This document shows, in pieces, positions 1 to 8,055 of a stretch of DNA of 64,000 nt. The position numbers and the translations under genes are program-made. The first letter of the stretch is position 1. Every line of letters begins with the position of its first letter. The stretch covers positions 62,001 to 126,000 of the forward strand of contig JBCDIL010000003.1 of NCBI GenBank assembly GCA_038749025.1, in the 5' to 3' direction. The stretch comes from JBCAXA01 sp038749025. GTDB taxonomy: Bacteria; Pseudomonadota; Gammaproteobacteria; Steroidobacterales; Woeseiaceae. The notes beneath the pieces are model-generated. The model made no database searches, was not told the DNA's origin, and saw only the letters and a list, made by a program, of their open reading frames with translations.

Positions 1-56
1 GGTGCCGCGATAAAGTCGCGGCGCTTAAGCGCTTGGCGAAGTGCGGGGTCTGCCAT
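1..56 (-). CDS. N-terminal fragment, probable isocitrate lyase / PEP mutase family protein
   Basis: Only the first 18 codons are inside the window; the gene continues leftwards past base 1. It begins with ATG at 54-56 on the minus strand, 3 bases after the stop of the 92-residue gene upstream, so it is the third gene of a tightly packed leftward operon. The visible residues MADPALRQALKRRDFIAA resemble the start of isocitrate lyase / phosphoenolpyruvate mutase family proteins, which usually continue into an APGxxD segment. That assignment rests on a short N-terminus and is tentative. A member of that family beside methylaspartate ammonia-lyase would fit C-C lyase chemistry on C4/C5 dicarboxylic acids, but this is inference. 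Confidence 0.45.
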   Translation of the reverse strand, partial: MADPALRQALKRRDFIAA

Positions 57-59
57 GCT

Positions 60-338
60 TTACTCCGATAAGTCGCTGATTAGGCGTTCGATCAAGTCGG
101 TCTTGGTTTGCAAGCGCTGTGCTTGCTCATCCGCGTCTGGCGCGAATGAATCGATCTCGTCGTCGCTAAGAACGCCGTGCTTGACCAACAATTGTTCTTG
201 GGTCCGCAATCGATCGCGTAACACCGCAACCTCCATGGCGAGACGCAGCAGCGCGGCAACGGTTTGGTCTTGGGTTAGCTCGGTGAGCTGTCGCGGGCGC
301 GCTAGCCGCTCCGGCAGTCCATCGGAACGGTCGCTCAT
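60..338 (-). CDS. Small conserved-looking hypothetical protein, 92 aa
   Basis: Not recognised. The protein is acidic and predicted mostly helical, with a leucine- and arginine-rich stretch (residues about 25-60) that could form a coiled coil; there is no signal peptide, cysteine pair or membrane segment. Its ATG overlaps the end of the upstream methyltransferase by four bases (335-338), and its stop lies 3 bases before the next start, so it is translationally coupled in the middle of a three-gene operon. The coupling is the main reason to accept it as real. It could be a small partner of the neighbouring enzymes; nothing in the sequence shows a function. Confidence 0.72.
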   Translation of the reverse strand: MSDRSDGLPERLARPRQLTELTQDQTVAALLRLAMEVAVLRDRLRTQEQLLVKHGVLSDDEIDSFAPDADEQAQRLQTKTDLIERLISDLSE

Positions 339-1465
339 GCGCCGCCACCCGGCGCTCGCGCGCCGAAGATATGGAAGACGCCGCTGCCCAGCGGGTCGTA
401 ATCGGCGAAGACGTTATCGGCGTCGAAGCCAGCCGCGATCAGTTCGTCGGCCATGCGCATGTCAGCGAAACCCGTCCAGAACGGCTCGCCGTTATTAACC
501 ACTTGCCAATTGTTGGTGACTTGTTTGGGTACGGGAATTTGGCCCGGCTGATAGGGCGTATCGCCGTTCAGGAACACACCGCCCGGCGCAAGCAACCGAT
601 GCGCCTCGCGCATGATGCCCGGCACAATGTCATGCCAGGTCTCGTGGAACAGTATGTTCGACACGATCAAGTCGAACGACCCGGCCTCGAAGCCAGTATC
701 ACGCGCATCGGCTTGCCGGAAATGGATCGCATGGCCGTTATCTTCGGCCCAGGTGTGTGCGAAATTGAGCAGCGGTGCGGACAGGTCGACACCGTGAACC
801 TCGGCGTCCGGAAACGCTAGCTTGAACGCGACAGTCTCGGTACCGGGGCCGCAGCCCAAATCAAGAATACGCTTCGGTTGAATGTCGCCGAATCGTCGTT
901 TGACGGCCTCTAGCAGATAGAACCCCATGCCCGGTGCACCGGTTGCGGCACCGGTTGATAGCCCTTTGGCAGCACGGTAGAGCTCAACGGTTCCAAAGTA
1001 CCGAAGTCCGGTCAACAGTGAGTCACCGACCGAATCGAAATACCCGCCGGGTTGGCGATGGATCTCCACGTCGCGAATCGGCGTCGGCAGCTCAAGATCC
1101 GGGTTTAGCGTTAGGCTACCGATGGGCTCGTCTATAGCCGCACGACGCGACTGAAACTCAGGCAAAACGCGGCAACAGGTGTCGTTGACGGTCTCCCACA
1201 TCAAATCTTGTGAGGTAAACACAGTCGCACCCCACAACTGATAGAGCAAACGGTTGCTTAGCGCGTCGCGGCCCTCATCCCGATCCGCCGGTGCGTGGCC
1301 ATGCTCGGCCGCATAGGCCGGCGCCGCAACGTTGTCGTAATCCGCGGCAAGCTTCCCTTCGAGCGGACCGTTCAGATAAGCCTTGAGCGCGCCGACGAAC
1401 TGCTGACGCGCATTTTCGTCGTGATTCGGCCGGTAAGCTGCAGCCAACGATCCGTGCTCCGCCAT
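335..1465 (-). CDS. Class I SAM-dependent methyltransferase
   Basis: A 376-residue protein with a typical Rossmann methyltransferase core in its C-terminal half. Motif I reads LDLGCGPGTE (residues about 208-217), followed by an acidic motif II (VHGVDLS), and QADARD and SFDLIVSNILFHE for motifs III/IV. The N-terminal about 190 residues match no fold I can name and may shape the substrate pocket. The acceptor substrate cannot be read from sequence. The start is supported by a GAGGAG Shine-Dalgarno about 8 bases upstream. It is the first gene of a leftward operon (then the 92-aa protein and the ICL/PEP-mutase-like gene) and is divergent from methylaspartate ammonia-lyase across about 190 bases, so the two units may share control. 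Confidence 0.88.
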   Translation of the reverse strand: MAEHGSLAAAYRPNHDENARQQFVGALKAYLNGPLEGKLAADYDNVAAPAYAAEHGHAPADRDEGRDALSNRLLYQLWGATVFTSQDLMWETVNDTCCRVLPEFQSRRAAIDEPIGSLTLNPDLELPTPIRDVEIHRQPGGYFDSVGDSLLTGLRYFGTVELYRAAKGLSTGAATGAPGMGFYLLEAVKRRFGDIQPKRILDLGCGPGTETVAFKLAFPDAEVHGVDLSAPLLNFAHTWAEDNGHAIHFRQADARDTGFEAGSFDLIVSNILFHETWHDIVPGIMREAHRLLAPGGVFLNGDTPYQPGQIPVPKQVTNNWQVVNNGEPFWTGFADMRMADELIAAGFDADNVFADYDPLGSGVFHIFGARAPGGGA

Positions 1466-1657
1466 TGACGGTCTCCTCTCTTGATATAGCGAGCTAGAAG
1501 GATATACGGAACGCGCTGAAGCCGTGAGCCCGCTTGGCTATAACTGTCATCGAAATCTTCGATGCAAAGGTATGCATAGGACCCCGCACGCAATCTATAC
1601 ATAGAGTCATCGCGGGCGGCGATAATCGGTAGCCTCCGAACGCCGAGACTGACTACT

Positions 1658-2896
1658 GTGGAAATTGTCGCCGCCCGTTTCGTTGCCGGCAGTGCTGCTT
1701 ACTACTTCGATGACCAAACTGCGATTCGGCACGGCGCCCGCGAGGATGGCTTCCTCTACCGCGGCGAGCCGGAAACAACCGGGTTTACCGATATCCGGCA
1801 ACCCGGCGAAACGGTCTCGGTGCTGTTGCAACTCGCTGATGGTAGCTGGGCAGTCGGTGACTGCTGCGCGGTTCAATACGCGGGTGCTGGCGGCCGCGAC
1901 CCACTGTTCAACGCCGCCCAGCAGGTTGCTGTTCTAGAGACCACTGTCGCGCCGCTGTTGCTCGGTCGCGATACCGATACCCTTAGCGGGATACTGGACG
2001 AGGTCGATGCTGCGCGCGTTGCTGGTCAACCGCTGCATACGGCTGTGCGCTACGGCGTCAGCCAAGCGCTGCTCCACGCGGCCGCAAGCAGTGCACGCGC
2101 GACGGTGACAGAAATCGTTTGCCAGCTCTACGAGCTACCGCTACCGACAACCCCGGTTCCGGTCTTCGCACAAAGCGGCGATGACCGCTACCGCGGCGCG
2201 GATAAAATGCTGCTGCGCCGAGTCGACGCGCTACCCCACGGCTTGATTAACAACGTTGAGGACAAACTCGGGCGCCGCGGCGAGAAGCTGCACGAGTACG
2301 TGGCTTGGCTACGCCAACGCATCGACAGCCTCGGTAGCGACTACCGACCGACCCTGCACATCGATGTCTATGGCACGGTTGGGCTCACGTTCGATAACGA
2401 CACTACCGCTATCGCACGGTACTTCGACGCATTGGCCGACGCAGCGGGGCCGTATCCGCTTTACATCGAGGGCCCGGTCGATGCCGGCAGCCGATCGGCG
2501 CAGATCGAGCTACTGGGCGAGCTGCGCCAGCACATCGATGCTGGCGGCGGCCGCGTACGACTCGTTGCCGACGAATGGTGTAACTCGCTGGCCGACATCA
2601 AGGCGTTCGCCGACGCCAACTGTTGCCATATGGCACAGATCAAGACACCGGACCTCGGCAACTTGCTCGACAGTGTGGATGCCGTTATGTACTGCCGTGA
2701 CCGCGGTATCGAGGCCTATCAAGGCGGCACATGCAACGAGACCGACGTGTCGGCACGCTGCTGCACCCAAGTCGCGTTAGCCTCGCGCCCGGATCGATTG
2801 CTAGCGAAGCCTGGTATGGGCGTCGATGAAGGTGTGCAAATCGTCCGCAACGAAATGGCACGAACGCTCGCGAAAATCGCGAGCCCCACCCATTAA
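1658..2896 (+). CDS. mal: Methylaspartate ammonia-lyase (EC 4.3.1.2)
   Basis: Converts (2S,3S)-3-methylaspartate to mesaconate and ammonia; an enolase-superfamily enzyme acting in the cytoplasm. The length (412 aa) is the family norm. The three Mg2+ ligands are visible as HIDVYG (Asp about 236), YIEGP (Glu about 271) and VADEW (Asp about 305). The catalytic lysine is in QIKTPDLG (about 329) and the probable second base is the His of ALPHGLIN. The C-terminal signature QGGTCNETDVSARCC is highly diagnostic. The start is GTG. It is followed after 15 bases by a CaiB-type CoA-transferase, which suggests that mesaconate is activated to mesaconyl-CoA. No glutamate mutase subunits are in the window, so the source of methylaspartate is not shown. 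Confidence 0.94.
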   Translation: MEIVAARFVAGSAAYYFDDQTAIRHGAREDGFLYRGEPETTGFTDIRQPGETVSVLLQLADGSWAVGDCCAVQYAGAGGRDPLFNAAQQVAVLETTVAPLLLGRDTDTLSGILDEVDAARVAGQPLHTAVRYGVSQALLHAAASSARATVTEIVCQLYELPLPTTPVPVFAQSGDDRYRGADKMLLRRVDALPHGLINNVEDKLGRRGEKLHEYVAWLRQRIDSLGSDYRPTLHIDVYGTVGLTFDNDTTAIARYFDALADAAGPYPLYIEGPVDAGSRSAQIELLGELRQHIDAGGGRVRLVADEWCNSLADIKAFADANCCHMAQIKTPDLGNLLDSVDAVMYCRDRGIEAYQGGTCNETDVSARCCTQVALASRPDRLLAKPGMGVDEGVQIVRNEMARTLAKIASPTH

Positions 2897-2911
2897 ATTG
2901 AGTGCTAGGTA

Positions 2912-4048
2912 ATGACCTCAACGAATACCCCGTTAGCCGGCACGCTCGTCGTCTCTATCGAACAAGCTGTCGCGGCCCCGCTGTGCACAGCGCGCCTCGC
3001 CGAAGCCGGCGCCCGCGTCATCAAGATTGAACGACCGGGCGGCGATTTCGCGCGCAATTACGACAGTGCGGCCAAAGGAGAAGCCTCGTATTTTGTCTGG
3101 CTAAATCAAGGTAAGGAGTCGATCGAACTCGACCTCAAGAAGGCTGACGACAGCGCACTCCTGCATCGGATCATGGCGCGCGCCGATGTGTTCGTGCAGA
3201 ACCTTGCGCCTGGGGCCGCCGCGCGATTGGGTTTTGGATCGGCGGACCTGCGCGCCGCCCATCCGCGCTTAGTGACTTGCGACATTAGCGGCTACGGCGA
3301 GCACGGTGAGTACCAGGCGATGAAGGCTTACGATTTTTTGGTGCAGTGTGAGACGGGGCTCGTTAGCGTCAATGGCGCGCCCGGTGCGATGGGCCGGGTT
3401 GGCGTCTCGGTTTGTGACATTGGCACCGGCATGAACGCGGTCATCGGTATCCAAAATGCACTGTTGCAGCGAGAGCGCACCGGGCGTGGCTCCGGCGTAG
3501 CGGTCTCGTTGTTCGATACCTTGGCCGACTGGATGAACGTTCCAGCCATCCATGAGCGCTACGGGCGCGGCGCACCGGCACCGGCCGGCATGCAGCATCC
3601 GTCGGTAGCGCCGTACGGGGCGTTTACGTCGCAAGACAACATCACGATCGTGATTTCGATTCAGAACGAGCGTGAATGGAAGACGCTTTGTAGCGCGATC
3701 CTAAACCAACCGGATTTGGCGTCCGATCCGCGCTTCGACTCAAACAACGCGCGGGTCGAGAACCGAGCTGAACTGGACGCGCTGATACAAGCGTCTTTCG
3801 AACAGCAAGCGGCGAATGAACTGCGCGAGCAATTGCTCGGCGCTGGCATTGCGTTCGGGTCAGTCAATTCGGTAGCTGACTTATGGCAGCACCCGCAGCT
3901 GCGCCAGCGAAGCGTGCATTTACACAATGGCGAGGCGGTTGACGTTATCGCCTGGCCCGTGCAACGCAGCGATACAAGCGGCGCTACGCACGACTACGTT
4001 GCCCGAGCCGGCGAGCATAACGCGGCGCTTCGAAAAGAGTTTGACTAG
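2912..4048 (+). CDS. Class III (CaiB/BaiF) CoA-transferase, probable mesaconate CoA-transferase
   Basis: 378 aa, cytoplasmic. Family hallmarks are the N-terminal nucleotide/CoA region (RLAEAGARVIKIERPGGD), the LNQGKESIELDLK strand and the YDFLVQCETGL segment carrying the catalytic aspartate (about 141). It also shows GVSVCDIGTGMNAVIGI and a C-terminal GIAFGSVNSVADLWQHPQL. Known family members move CoA between carboxylic acids through an aspartyl-CoA thioester. The close position behind methylaspartate ammonia-lyase makes mesaconate (or an isomer) the likely acceptor, similar in role to mesaconate CoA-transferases of the methylaspartate cycle; this is inference. No hydratase or citramalyl-CoA lyase follows on this strand, so the pathway is not complete here. 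Confidence 0.92.
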   Translation: MTSTNTPLAGTLVVSIEQAVAAPLCTARLAEAGARVIKIERPGGDFARNYDSAAKGEASYFVWLNQGKESIELDLKKADDSALLHRIMARADVFVQNLAPGAAARLGFGSADLRAAHPRLVTCDISGYGEHGEYQAMKAYDFLVQCETGLVSVNGAPGAMGRVGVSVCDIGTGMNAVIGIQNALLQRERTGRGSGVAVSLFDTLADWMNVPAIHERYGRGAPAPAGMQHPSVAPYGAFTSQDNITIVISIQNEREWKTLCSAILNQPDLASDPRFDSNNARVENRAELDALIQASFEQQAANELREQLLGAGIAFGSVNSVADLWQHPQLRQRSVHLHNGEAVDVIAWPVQRSDTSGATHDYVARAGEHNAALRKEFD

Positions 4049-4124
4049 AATATCGCGGCGGCGCTGACCCGCCGCTTTTGCCGCAATCTGCTAGTCTGTT
4101 AGTTCGGACTACTTGGGGTCTACC

Positions 4125-4850
4125 ATGCAACACCGCACCGTTTCCGGCACGATTCGCTACACGTCCACGAAGCCCGAATGGCAGGGGCGTGACCGTGGTC
4201 TTGAGGAATTTACGTTTACGCACCACAGCGACGGGCGGATGATTCTGCGGGCGCGATGCGAAATCGAAGAACCAGACCCCACGGTTCTGCGTGACATCAT
4301 TTACACGATTAACGGCGACGGTGTCCCCGAGTATTTGCATGTACACCTAACGGTTGGCGACCGGTTCCTCGGCTCCGGCTGGGTACGACATGATGTCGCC
4401 GCCGGCAAACTGGAATGCGAGAGCTTTGGCCCGGCGATCGGTCGGCTGTCGCAGCAATTGGAAACCGGTGCGCCCTTCGACGGTATCGGTACGCATCCAG
4501 TCGTCGGCGATGGCTACCTCACCCGCTGCATGGATCTGTCTCGCGGCCCCCATCGGCGCCAGGTACGCGTCTTTGTGCCATCGCCCGATCACCGCGGCGC
4601 GACGGCTCCGATGATGAGCGAGGTCAACATCGGTCTCGAATACGTTGGCGAAGAAACCCGTACCGTGGAAGCCGGAACGTTCGACTGCCGTCATTACCGG
4701 TACGTCGATGACGTCGGACCAGGCATGGGCGGCAAAACCCACCCAACCTATGACATGTGGGTCACAGCCGATGACGACTCGGTACTCGTCTACGGCAGCA
4801 TCGACGGCGGCATGATGAACCGCTACGAATTAGTCGCGCTGCAGCGCTAA
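4125..4850 (+). CDS. Uncharacterised beta-rich protein, paralogue of the gene at 52603-53316
   Basis: 241 aa, no signal peptide and no membrane segment. ATG at 4125 is preferred to the TTG at 4113 because the latter only adds four residues without a ribosome site. The protein is rich in beta strands and contains repeated FTxTxHxDGxxxLRAxCE-type motifs. It shares a clear pattern with the protein at 52603-53316: an HxDGxxxLRAxC block near residue 40, GTHPVVGDGY/GTHALTSDAW, DHRGAT, and a VEAGTFDCRHY / VAAGDFDCYHF block. The AGxFDC...Y motif recalls DUF3108-type lipid- or polysaccharide-related proteins, but the match is weak. It lies about 76 bases after the CoA-transferase in the same direction and may be co-transcribed. 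Function unknown. Confidence 0.82.
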   Translation: MQHRTVSGTIRYTSTKPEWQGRDRGLEEFTFTHHSDGRMILRARCEIEEPDPTVLRDIIYTINGDGVPEYLHVHLTVGDRFLGSGWVRHDVAAGKLECESFGPAIGRLSQQLETGAPFDGIGTHPVVGDGYLTRCMDLSRGPHRRQVRVFVPSPDHRGATAPMMSEVNIGLEYVGEETRTVEAGTFDCRHYRYVDDVGPGMGGKTHPTYDMWVTADDDSVLVYGSIDGGMMNRYELVALQR

Positions 4851-4859
4851 TCAGCGTCA

Positions 4860-5105
4860 CTAATCGAAGGCGTCGGCCACTGGCAGTGATGGCTGTGCTT
4901 GTGCGTTGGCGGTAGCGCAACGGCAGCTGTTTCGGCGAACTCGCGCACCCTCCAAACAAACAAGGTCCTCGGGCTGTTTGCAAGTCGGCTCAGCCACGTT
5001 CGCTGTTGCGAATCCGCCCAGCTGCGCCGCCGAGCCCAGCGCGATCAGTGCCATCAAGAGCAAGATGTGCACACGCAATCGATAACAAATCTCACTACAT
5101 TTCAT
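4860..5105 (-). CDS. Small secreted Cys-containing protein
   Basis: An 81-residue protein with a hydrophobic stretch after a basic N-terminus (residues about 10-30, VHILLLMALIALGSAAQLGG) that looks like a signal peptide. It is followed by a short mature part with four cysteines (CKQPEDLVCLEG and RRNSCRC). The ATG at 5103-5105 has an AAGGA Shine-Dalgarno at a good distance, which favours it over the GTG one codon upstream. It ends 9 bases from the converging 4125-4850 gene and is divergent from the LysR gene. The pattern of paired cysteines suggests a disulfide-stabilised periplasmic peptide; function unknown. It could be a chance ORF, but the ribosome site and signal argue for a gene. Confidence 0.55.
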   Translation of the reverse strand: MKCSEICYRLRVHILLLMALIALGSAAQLGGFATANVAEPTCKQPEDLVCLEGARVRRNSCRCATANAQAQPSLPVADAFD

Positions 5106-5220
5106 CACGAATCCTTATGCTTAATTAACAATACAAGCAGATCTGGTGATGTATAGTGATGGCCTTGTCGGCGAACTTCCAACGCCGATTTGTTGGCGAA
5201 ACGATCACGGAGATTGATCG

Positions 5221-6090
5221 ATGCGGAACCTGGATATCACGGCACTGCGAAGCTTGGTCGCGATTGCCGATACGCACGGTGTAACTCGCGCAGCCGCTCG
5301 GGTGAACCTGACGCAGTCGGCTGTCAGCATGCAGATCAAACGTTTGGAGCAGCAATGCGGACAAGCTTTGCTGCAAAAAGATGGTCGCGGCGTCGTCTTA
5401 ACGCGCGCCGGGGAACAACTCCTTGCTTATGCGCGGCAAATGATCGCCCTCAACGACGAAGCTTGGCACCGCATGACCGAAGCGGATTGCGCCGACGAGA
5501 TTCGCTTTGGCGCGCCGACGGACATCGTCTATCCGTTTGTCTCGGACATCTTGCGTCGCGTGCGCGAGCTCATGCCGTGCTTAACGGTCACGTTGTGCAC
5601 AGGTCTCACGCATGAGCTTAAGCGGCGCTTCGATGACGGTGAGATTGACATCATGCTCGGCACCGAAAACAGTGTTAGCGACGGCGGTGAGACTTTGCGG
5701 GTTGCAAAGCAATACTGGTATGGGGCGATTGGCGGAACCGCTCGCCTGCAGACGCCGCTGCCGATTGCGATGTGCAATAACTGCGCGCTGTTGCCGGGCA
5801 TCGACCGGGTGCTAACCGCCGAGCACCGCACCTGGGAACAGGTGTCCGATACCGAAGCCGAACAGGTCGTGCACGCGCTGGTAAGCGCCGATCAGGCGGT
5901 GACAACCAAACTCGATGACGAACCGGTGCCGGGCTGCGAGCGGATTGTCGATGGCAGCTTGCCAAAGCTTGAGGACGTACGCGTGAATCTCTACGCGAAC
6001 GTGGCTGGCAGGACATCGCTCGAACAACTGGTGGCGATCTGCCGAGAACGACTCGGCGGTAACGCCGAGCCGCAGCGGCTAGCGAGTTAG
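5221..6090 (+). CDS. LysR-family transcriptional regulator
   Basis: 289 aa. The N-terminal winged helix-turn-helix is clear (LDITALRSLVAIADTHGVTRAAARVNLTQ, then SAVSMQIKRLEQQCG, residues about 4-60), followed by the usual linker helix and a periplasmic-binding-like effector domain (about 90-280). The ATG follows a purine-rich GGAGATTGATCG stretch. The gene is divergent from the small secreted protein at 4860-5105 and convergent with the DUF4382 lipoprotein. LysR regulators usually control a divergent neighbour and themselves through a T-N11-A box; in the 115-base upstream region I see only a short CGGCG...CGCCG inverted repeat (about 5169-5187) as a possible site. Ligand unknown. Confidence 0.93.
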   Translation: MRNLDITALRSLVAIADTHGVTRAAARVNLTQSAVSMQIKRLEQQCGQALLQKDGRGVVLTRAGEQLLAYARQMIALNDEAWHRMTEADCADEIRFGAPTDIVYPFVSDILRRVRELMPCLTVTLCTGLTHELKRRFDDGEIDIMLGTENSVSDGGETLRVAKQYWYGAIGGTARLQTPLPIAMCNNCALLPGIDRVLTAEHRTWEQVSDTEAEQVVHALVSADQAVTTKLDDEPVPGCERIVDGSLPKLEDVRVNLYANVAGRTSLEQLVAICRERLGGNAEPQRLAS

Positions 6091-6105
6091 TACCGGCGCG
6101 GGTAC

Positions 6106-7050
6106 CTAGTCCATATCCATCTCGGTGATCGCACCCGCCGTCACCGTGACGTTTTTCGGCGCGCTAAACCTCACGTCATCTTCGACGGTCAAGCTCGGCA
6201 TCGATGGATCGAGGACTCTGTCATCGAGACCGTTGCAGGTAAACGCCACCGTGTAGTCGCCGGGTTCGAGGAACGCCGCCGTGTAGCTATAGACGGTGTT
6301 ATTGATATCGAGTACGACGTTGGCGGTCGTCACGGGGTCCGGGTCGTTGCCGTCGATATCATCCGGCGTCACGTTGGCTCCTTCATAAACGTAGACGACG
6401 TTACCCGCTAGCGAGTTCGGATCGGACGTACACAATGCACCCTCAACAAGCGCCGACGCGACAGTGCCTTGAATCACGCCGTAACCAGAACGATCGACAA
6501 CGCGCAGCGTTGGTAGTAACTGGTAACAGGCATTGATGCTAGGTGCGACCAACGAGCGGCGTAAATCCCAATCGATGACAAGACTCGTCGTTTGATCGGC
6601 ATTGACCGTAAAGCTGTCGCTGATTTGCAGACCCGTCGTGTCGGTTAATGACAGTTCGACCTGGCCGCCGGCAAGCGTGTCGACGTAGGAGTCGATCACC
6701 GCGTCACAATCCGCGTTGACGTTTAAACGCACCCATTCGTAGGCTCCGGCGGGTATCGACTCGCCGGTGATGAGATCGGCCGTGTTTTCGCCGGTCAATG
6801 TCGCGAGGTCGATAGCCAACGGGGTAGCGAAGTCGATGTCGATCGGATCGCCACTCGCTGGTTTCACCGACAGACCAGTGAACTCGACGGTCACGGCTGT
6901 CACGCCGTCGACTGGCGCGTCTGTGATTTGAACGGTCAACGAACCGTTCGCTTCTAGCGGTGCTGATGACCCACTCGACCCGCCGCCACAGGCGGCGAGC
7001 AATAGCGTTGTTGCTGCAACGACGGTCAGGGACGCAGATGATTCTTTCAT
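6106..7050 (-). CDS. DUF4382-domain lipoprotein
   Basis: 314 aa. The signal peptide ends in a lipobox LLLAAC (lipidated Cys about 21) followed by a Gly/Ser linker. Residues about 36-175 match the DUF4382 pattern: GSLTVQITDAPVDGVTAVTVEFTGL is characteristic, and the domain ends in DWDLRRSL. The C-terminal half is a second beta-sandwich (GVIQGTVASALVEGALC...NVVYVYEG, then AFLEPGDYTVAFTC) resembling a carboxypeptidase-regulatory-like or Ig fold. Such proteins sit on the outer or inner membrane facing the periplasm; their function is not established. The gene is convergent with LysR and divergent from the GntR gene, whose upstream region carries the two operator-like sites at 7209-7253. Confidence 0.88.
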   Translation of the reverse strand: MKESSASLTVVAATTLLLAACGGGSSGSSAPLEANGSLTVQITDAPVDGVTAVTVEFTGLSVKPASGDPIDIDFATPLAIDLATLTGENTADLITGESIPAGAYEWVRLNVNADCDAVIDSYVDTLAGGQVELSLTDTTGLQISDSFTVNADQTTSLVIDWDLRRSLVAPSINACYQLLPTLRVVDRSGYGVIQGTVASALVEGALCTSDPNSLAGNVVYVYEGANVTPDDIDGNDPDPVTTANVVLDINNTVYSYTAAFLEPGDYTVAFTCNGLDDRVLDPSMPSLTVEDDVRFSAPKNVTVTAGAITEMDMD

Positions 7051-7208
7051 GAGCCAGTCCTAACAATACCTACCGAAACATGGGCGTGATTTTAGAGATT
7101 TATCATTAAGTCAAAAGCTTTTCCGACGGAATGGCGCTGTTCAGCGACACGACCCGCAAGCACGCGATTTAGGCGTGGCCCCCTCTAAACAACGTCCAGA
7201 AACCACAA

Positions 7209-7223
7209 ATTGGTAATGCCAAT
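7209..7223. promoter_or_regulatory. Candidate GntR/FadR-type operator 1
   Basis: ATTGGTAATGCCAAT is nearly palindromic, with TTGG and CCAA half sites around TAATG. FadR-subfamily regulators of the GntR family are known to bind short palindromes of the type TTGGTnnnACCAA. It lies about 100 bases before the start of the GntR gene and 160 bases before the divergent DUF4382 lipoprotein start, so autoregulation, and possibly control of the lipoprotein, is inferred. Confidence 0.45.
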
Positions 7224-7244
7224 TGGTGTATTTTTGGGGAGATT

Positions 7245-7253
7245 TTGGTATAC
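7245..7253. promoter_or_regulatory. Candidate GntR/FadR-type operator 2
   Basis: TTGGTATAC contains the palindrome GTATAC with one intact TTGG arm; the other arm is degenerate (ACACG in place of ACCAA). Its centre lies about 35 bases, roughly three helical turns, from the centre of the first site. Read together, the two sites look like a paired operator for the regulator encoded just downstream. Confidence 0.35.
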
Positions 7254-7321
7254 ACGCAGTCAATGCGCGGCGACAGCGACCGCCGAACACCGCGCCCGAC
7301 CGCCGCAGTACCGAGAAAATA

Positions 7322-8047
7322 ATGACAGACGGAAGGCTTTACCACGCCGTAGCTTCAAAGATCACCGACATGATCGAGACCGGTGCATTTCCACCCGGTA
7401 GTCGACTGCCCGGTGAACGCGAGCTCGCCGAACAGTTCGGCGTCAGCCGGGTCACCATTCGTGAAGCAGAAATCGCCTTGCAGGCGCTCGGCCGCCTCCA
7501 GATCAAGACCGGAAGCGGGGTTTACGTTCAAACCGATACCCGCGGTAGCGCGTTACCAGATGCGAGCGCTTTCGAGCTCACTCAAGCACGGCTGTTATTC
7601 GAATCGGAAGCGGCGGCGTTAGCGGCGCCGGTTATCGACGACGCCACGCTCGATCATCTTGAGCGCTTAATTCGAACCATGACCGAGACGACCGGCGCGG
7701 AGTCAGACGATGCGGACCGTGAGTTTCACTTGACGGTGGCGGAAGCCTCCAAGAACAGCGTCGTTCGCTATGTCGTGGAAGCGATGTGGAAAATTCGCAA
7801 CGATGTCCCCGAGATTAAAGAAGTGTACGACTCGGTCTGTGAAAAGAACCTTGCCTCACGCCGCGATGAGCATGGCGACATTCTCGAAGCGCTGCGTAAT
7901 CGCGATTCGGCGGCTGCACGCGCTGCGATGCGTAATCACTTCGCCCGTATCCTTGAGGTGATGTTGGAAATCACCGAAGAACAAGCGCTGAACGAAGTGC
8001 GGAAGAAATCGGTCGAGACGCGGGAACGGTTTTTAAAGAGTATTTAA
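7322..8047 (+). CDS. GntR-family (FadR subfamily) transcriptional regulator
   Basis: 241 aa from the ATG at 7322; an in-frame GTG at 7223 would overlap the operator-like site and adds a basic, unlikely tail. The N-terminal winged helix domain is complete (LYHAVASKITDMIETGAFPPGSRLPGERELAEQFGVSRVTIREA, about 5-48), followed by an all-helical FCD ligand-binding domain. That domain has the metal-site pattern of the subfamily: FHLTVAEASKNSVV, then HGDILEALRNRDSAAARAAMRNHFARI. Regulators of this group respond to organic acids such as pyruvate, glycolate, lactate or uronates. The likely targets are itself and the divergent DUF4382 lipoprotein gene; the ligand cannot be read. The next gene downstream is convergent. 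Confidence 0.92.
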   Translation: MTDGRLYHAVASKITDMIETGAFPPGSRLPGERELAEQFGVSRVTIREAEIALQALGRLQIKTGSGVYVQTDTRGSALPDASAFELTQARLLFESEAAALAAPVIDDATLDHLERLIRTMTETTGAESDDADREFHLTVAEASKNSVVRYVVEAMWKIRNDVPEIKEVYDSVCEKNLASRRDEHGDILEALRNRDSAAARAAMRNHFARILEVMLEITEEQALNEVRKKSVETRERFLKSI

Positions 8048-8055
8048 CCCAATGC

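Noticed and set aside
4113..4124. TTG start four codons upstream of the paralogue gene
   Set aside because: No ribosome site and no benefit to the predicted fold.
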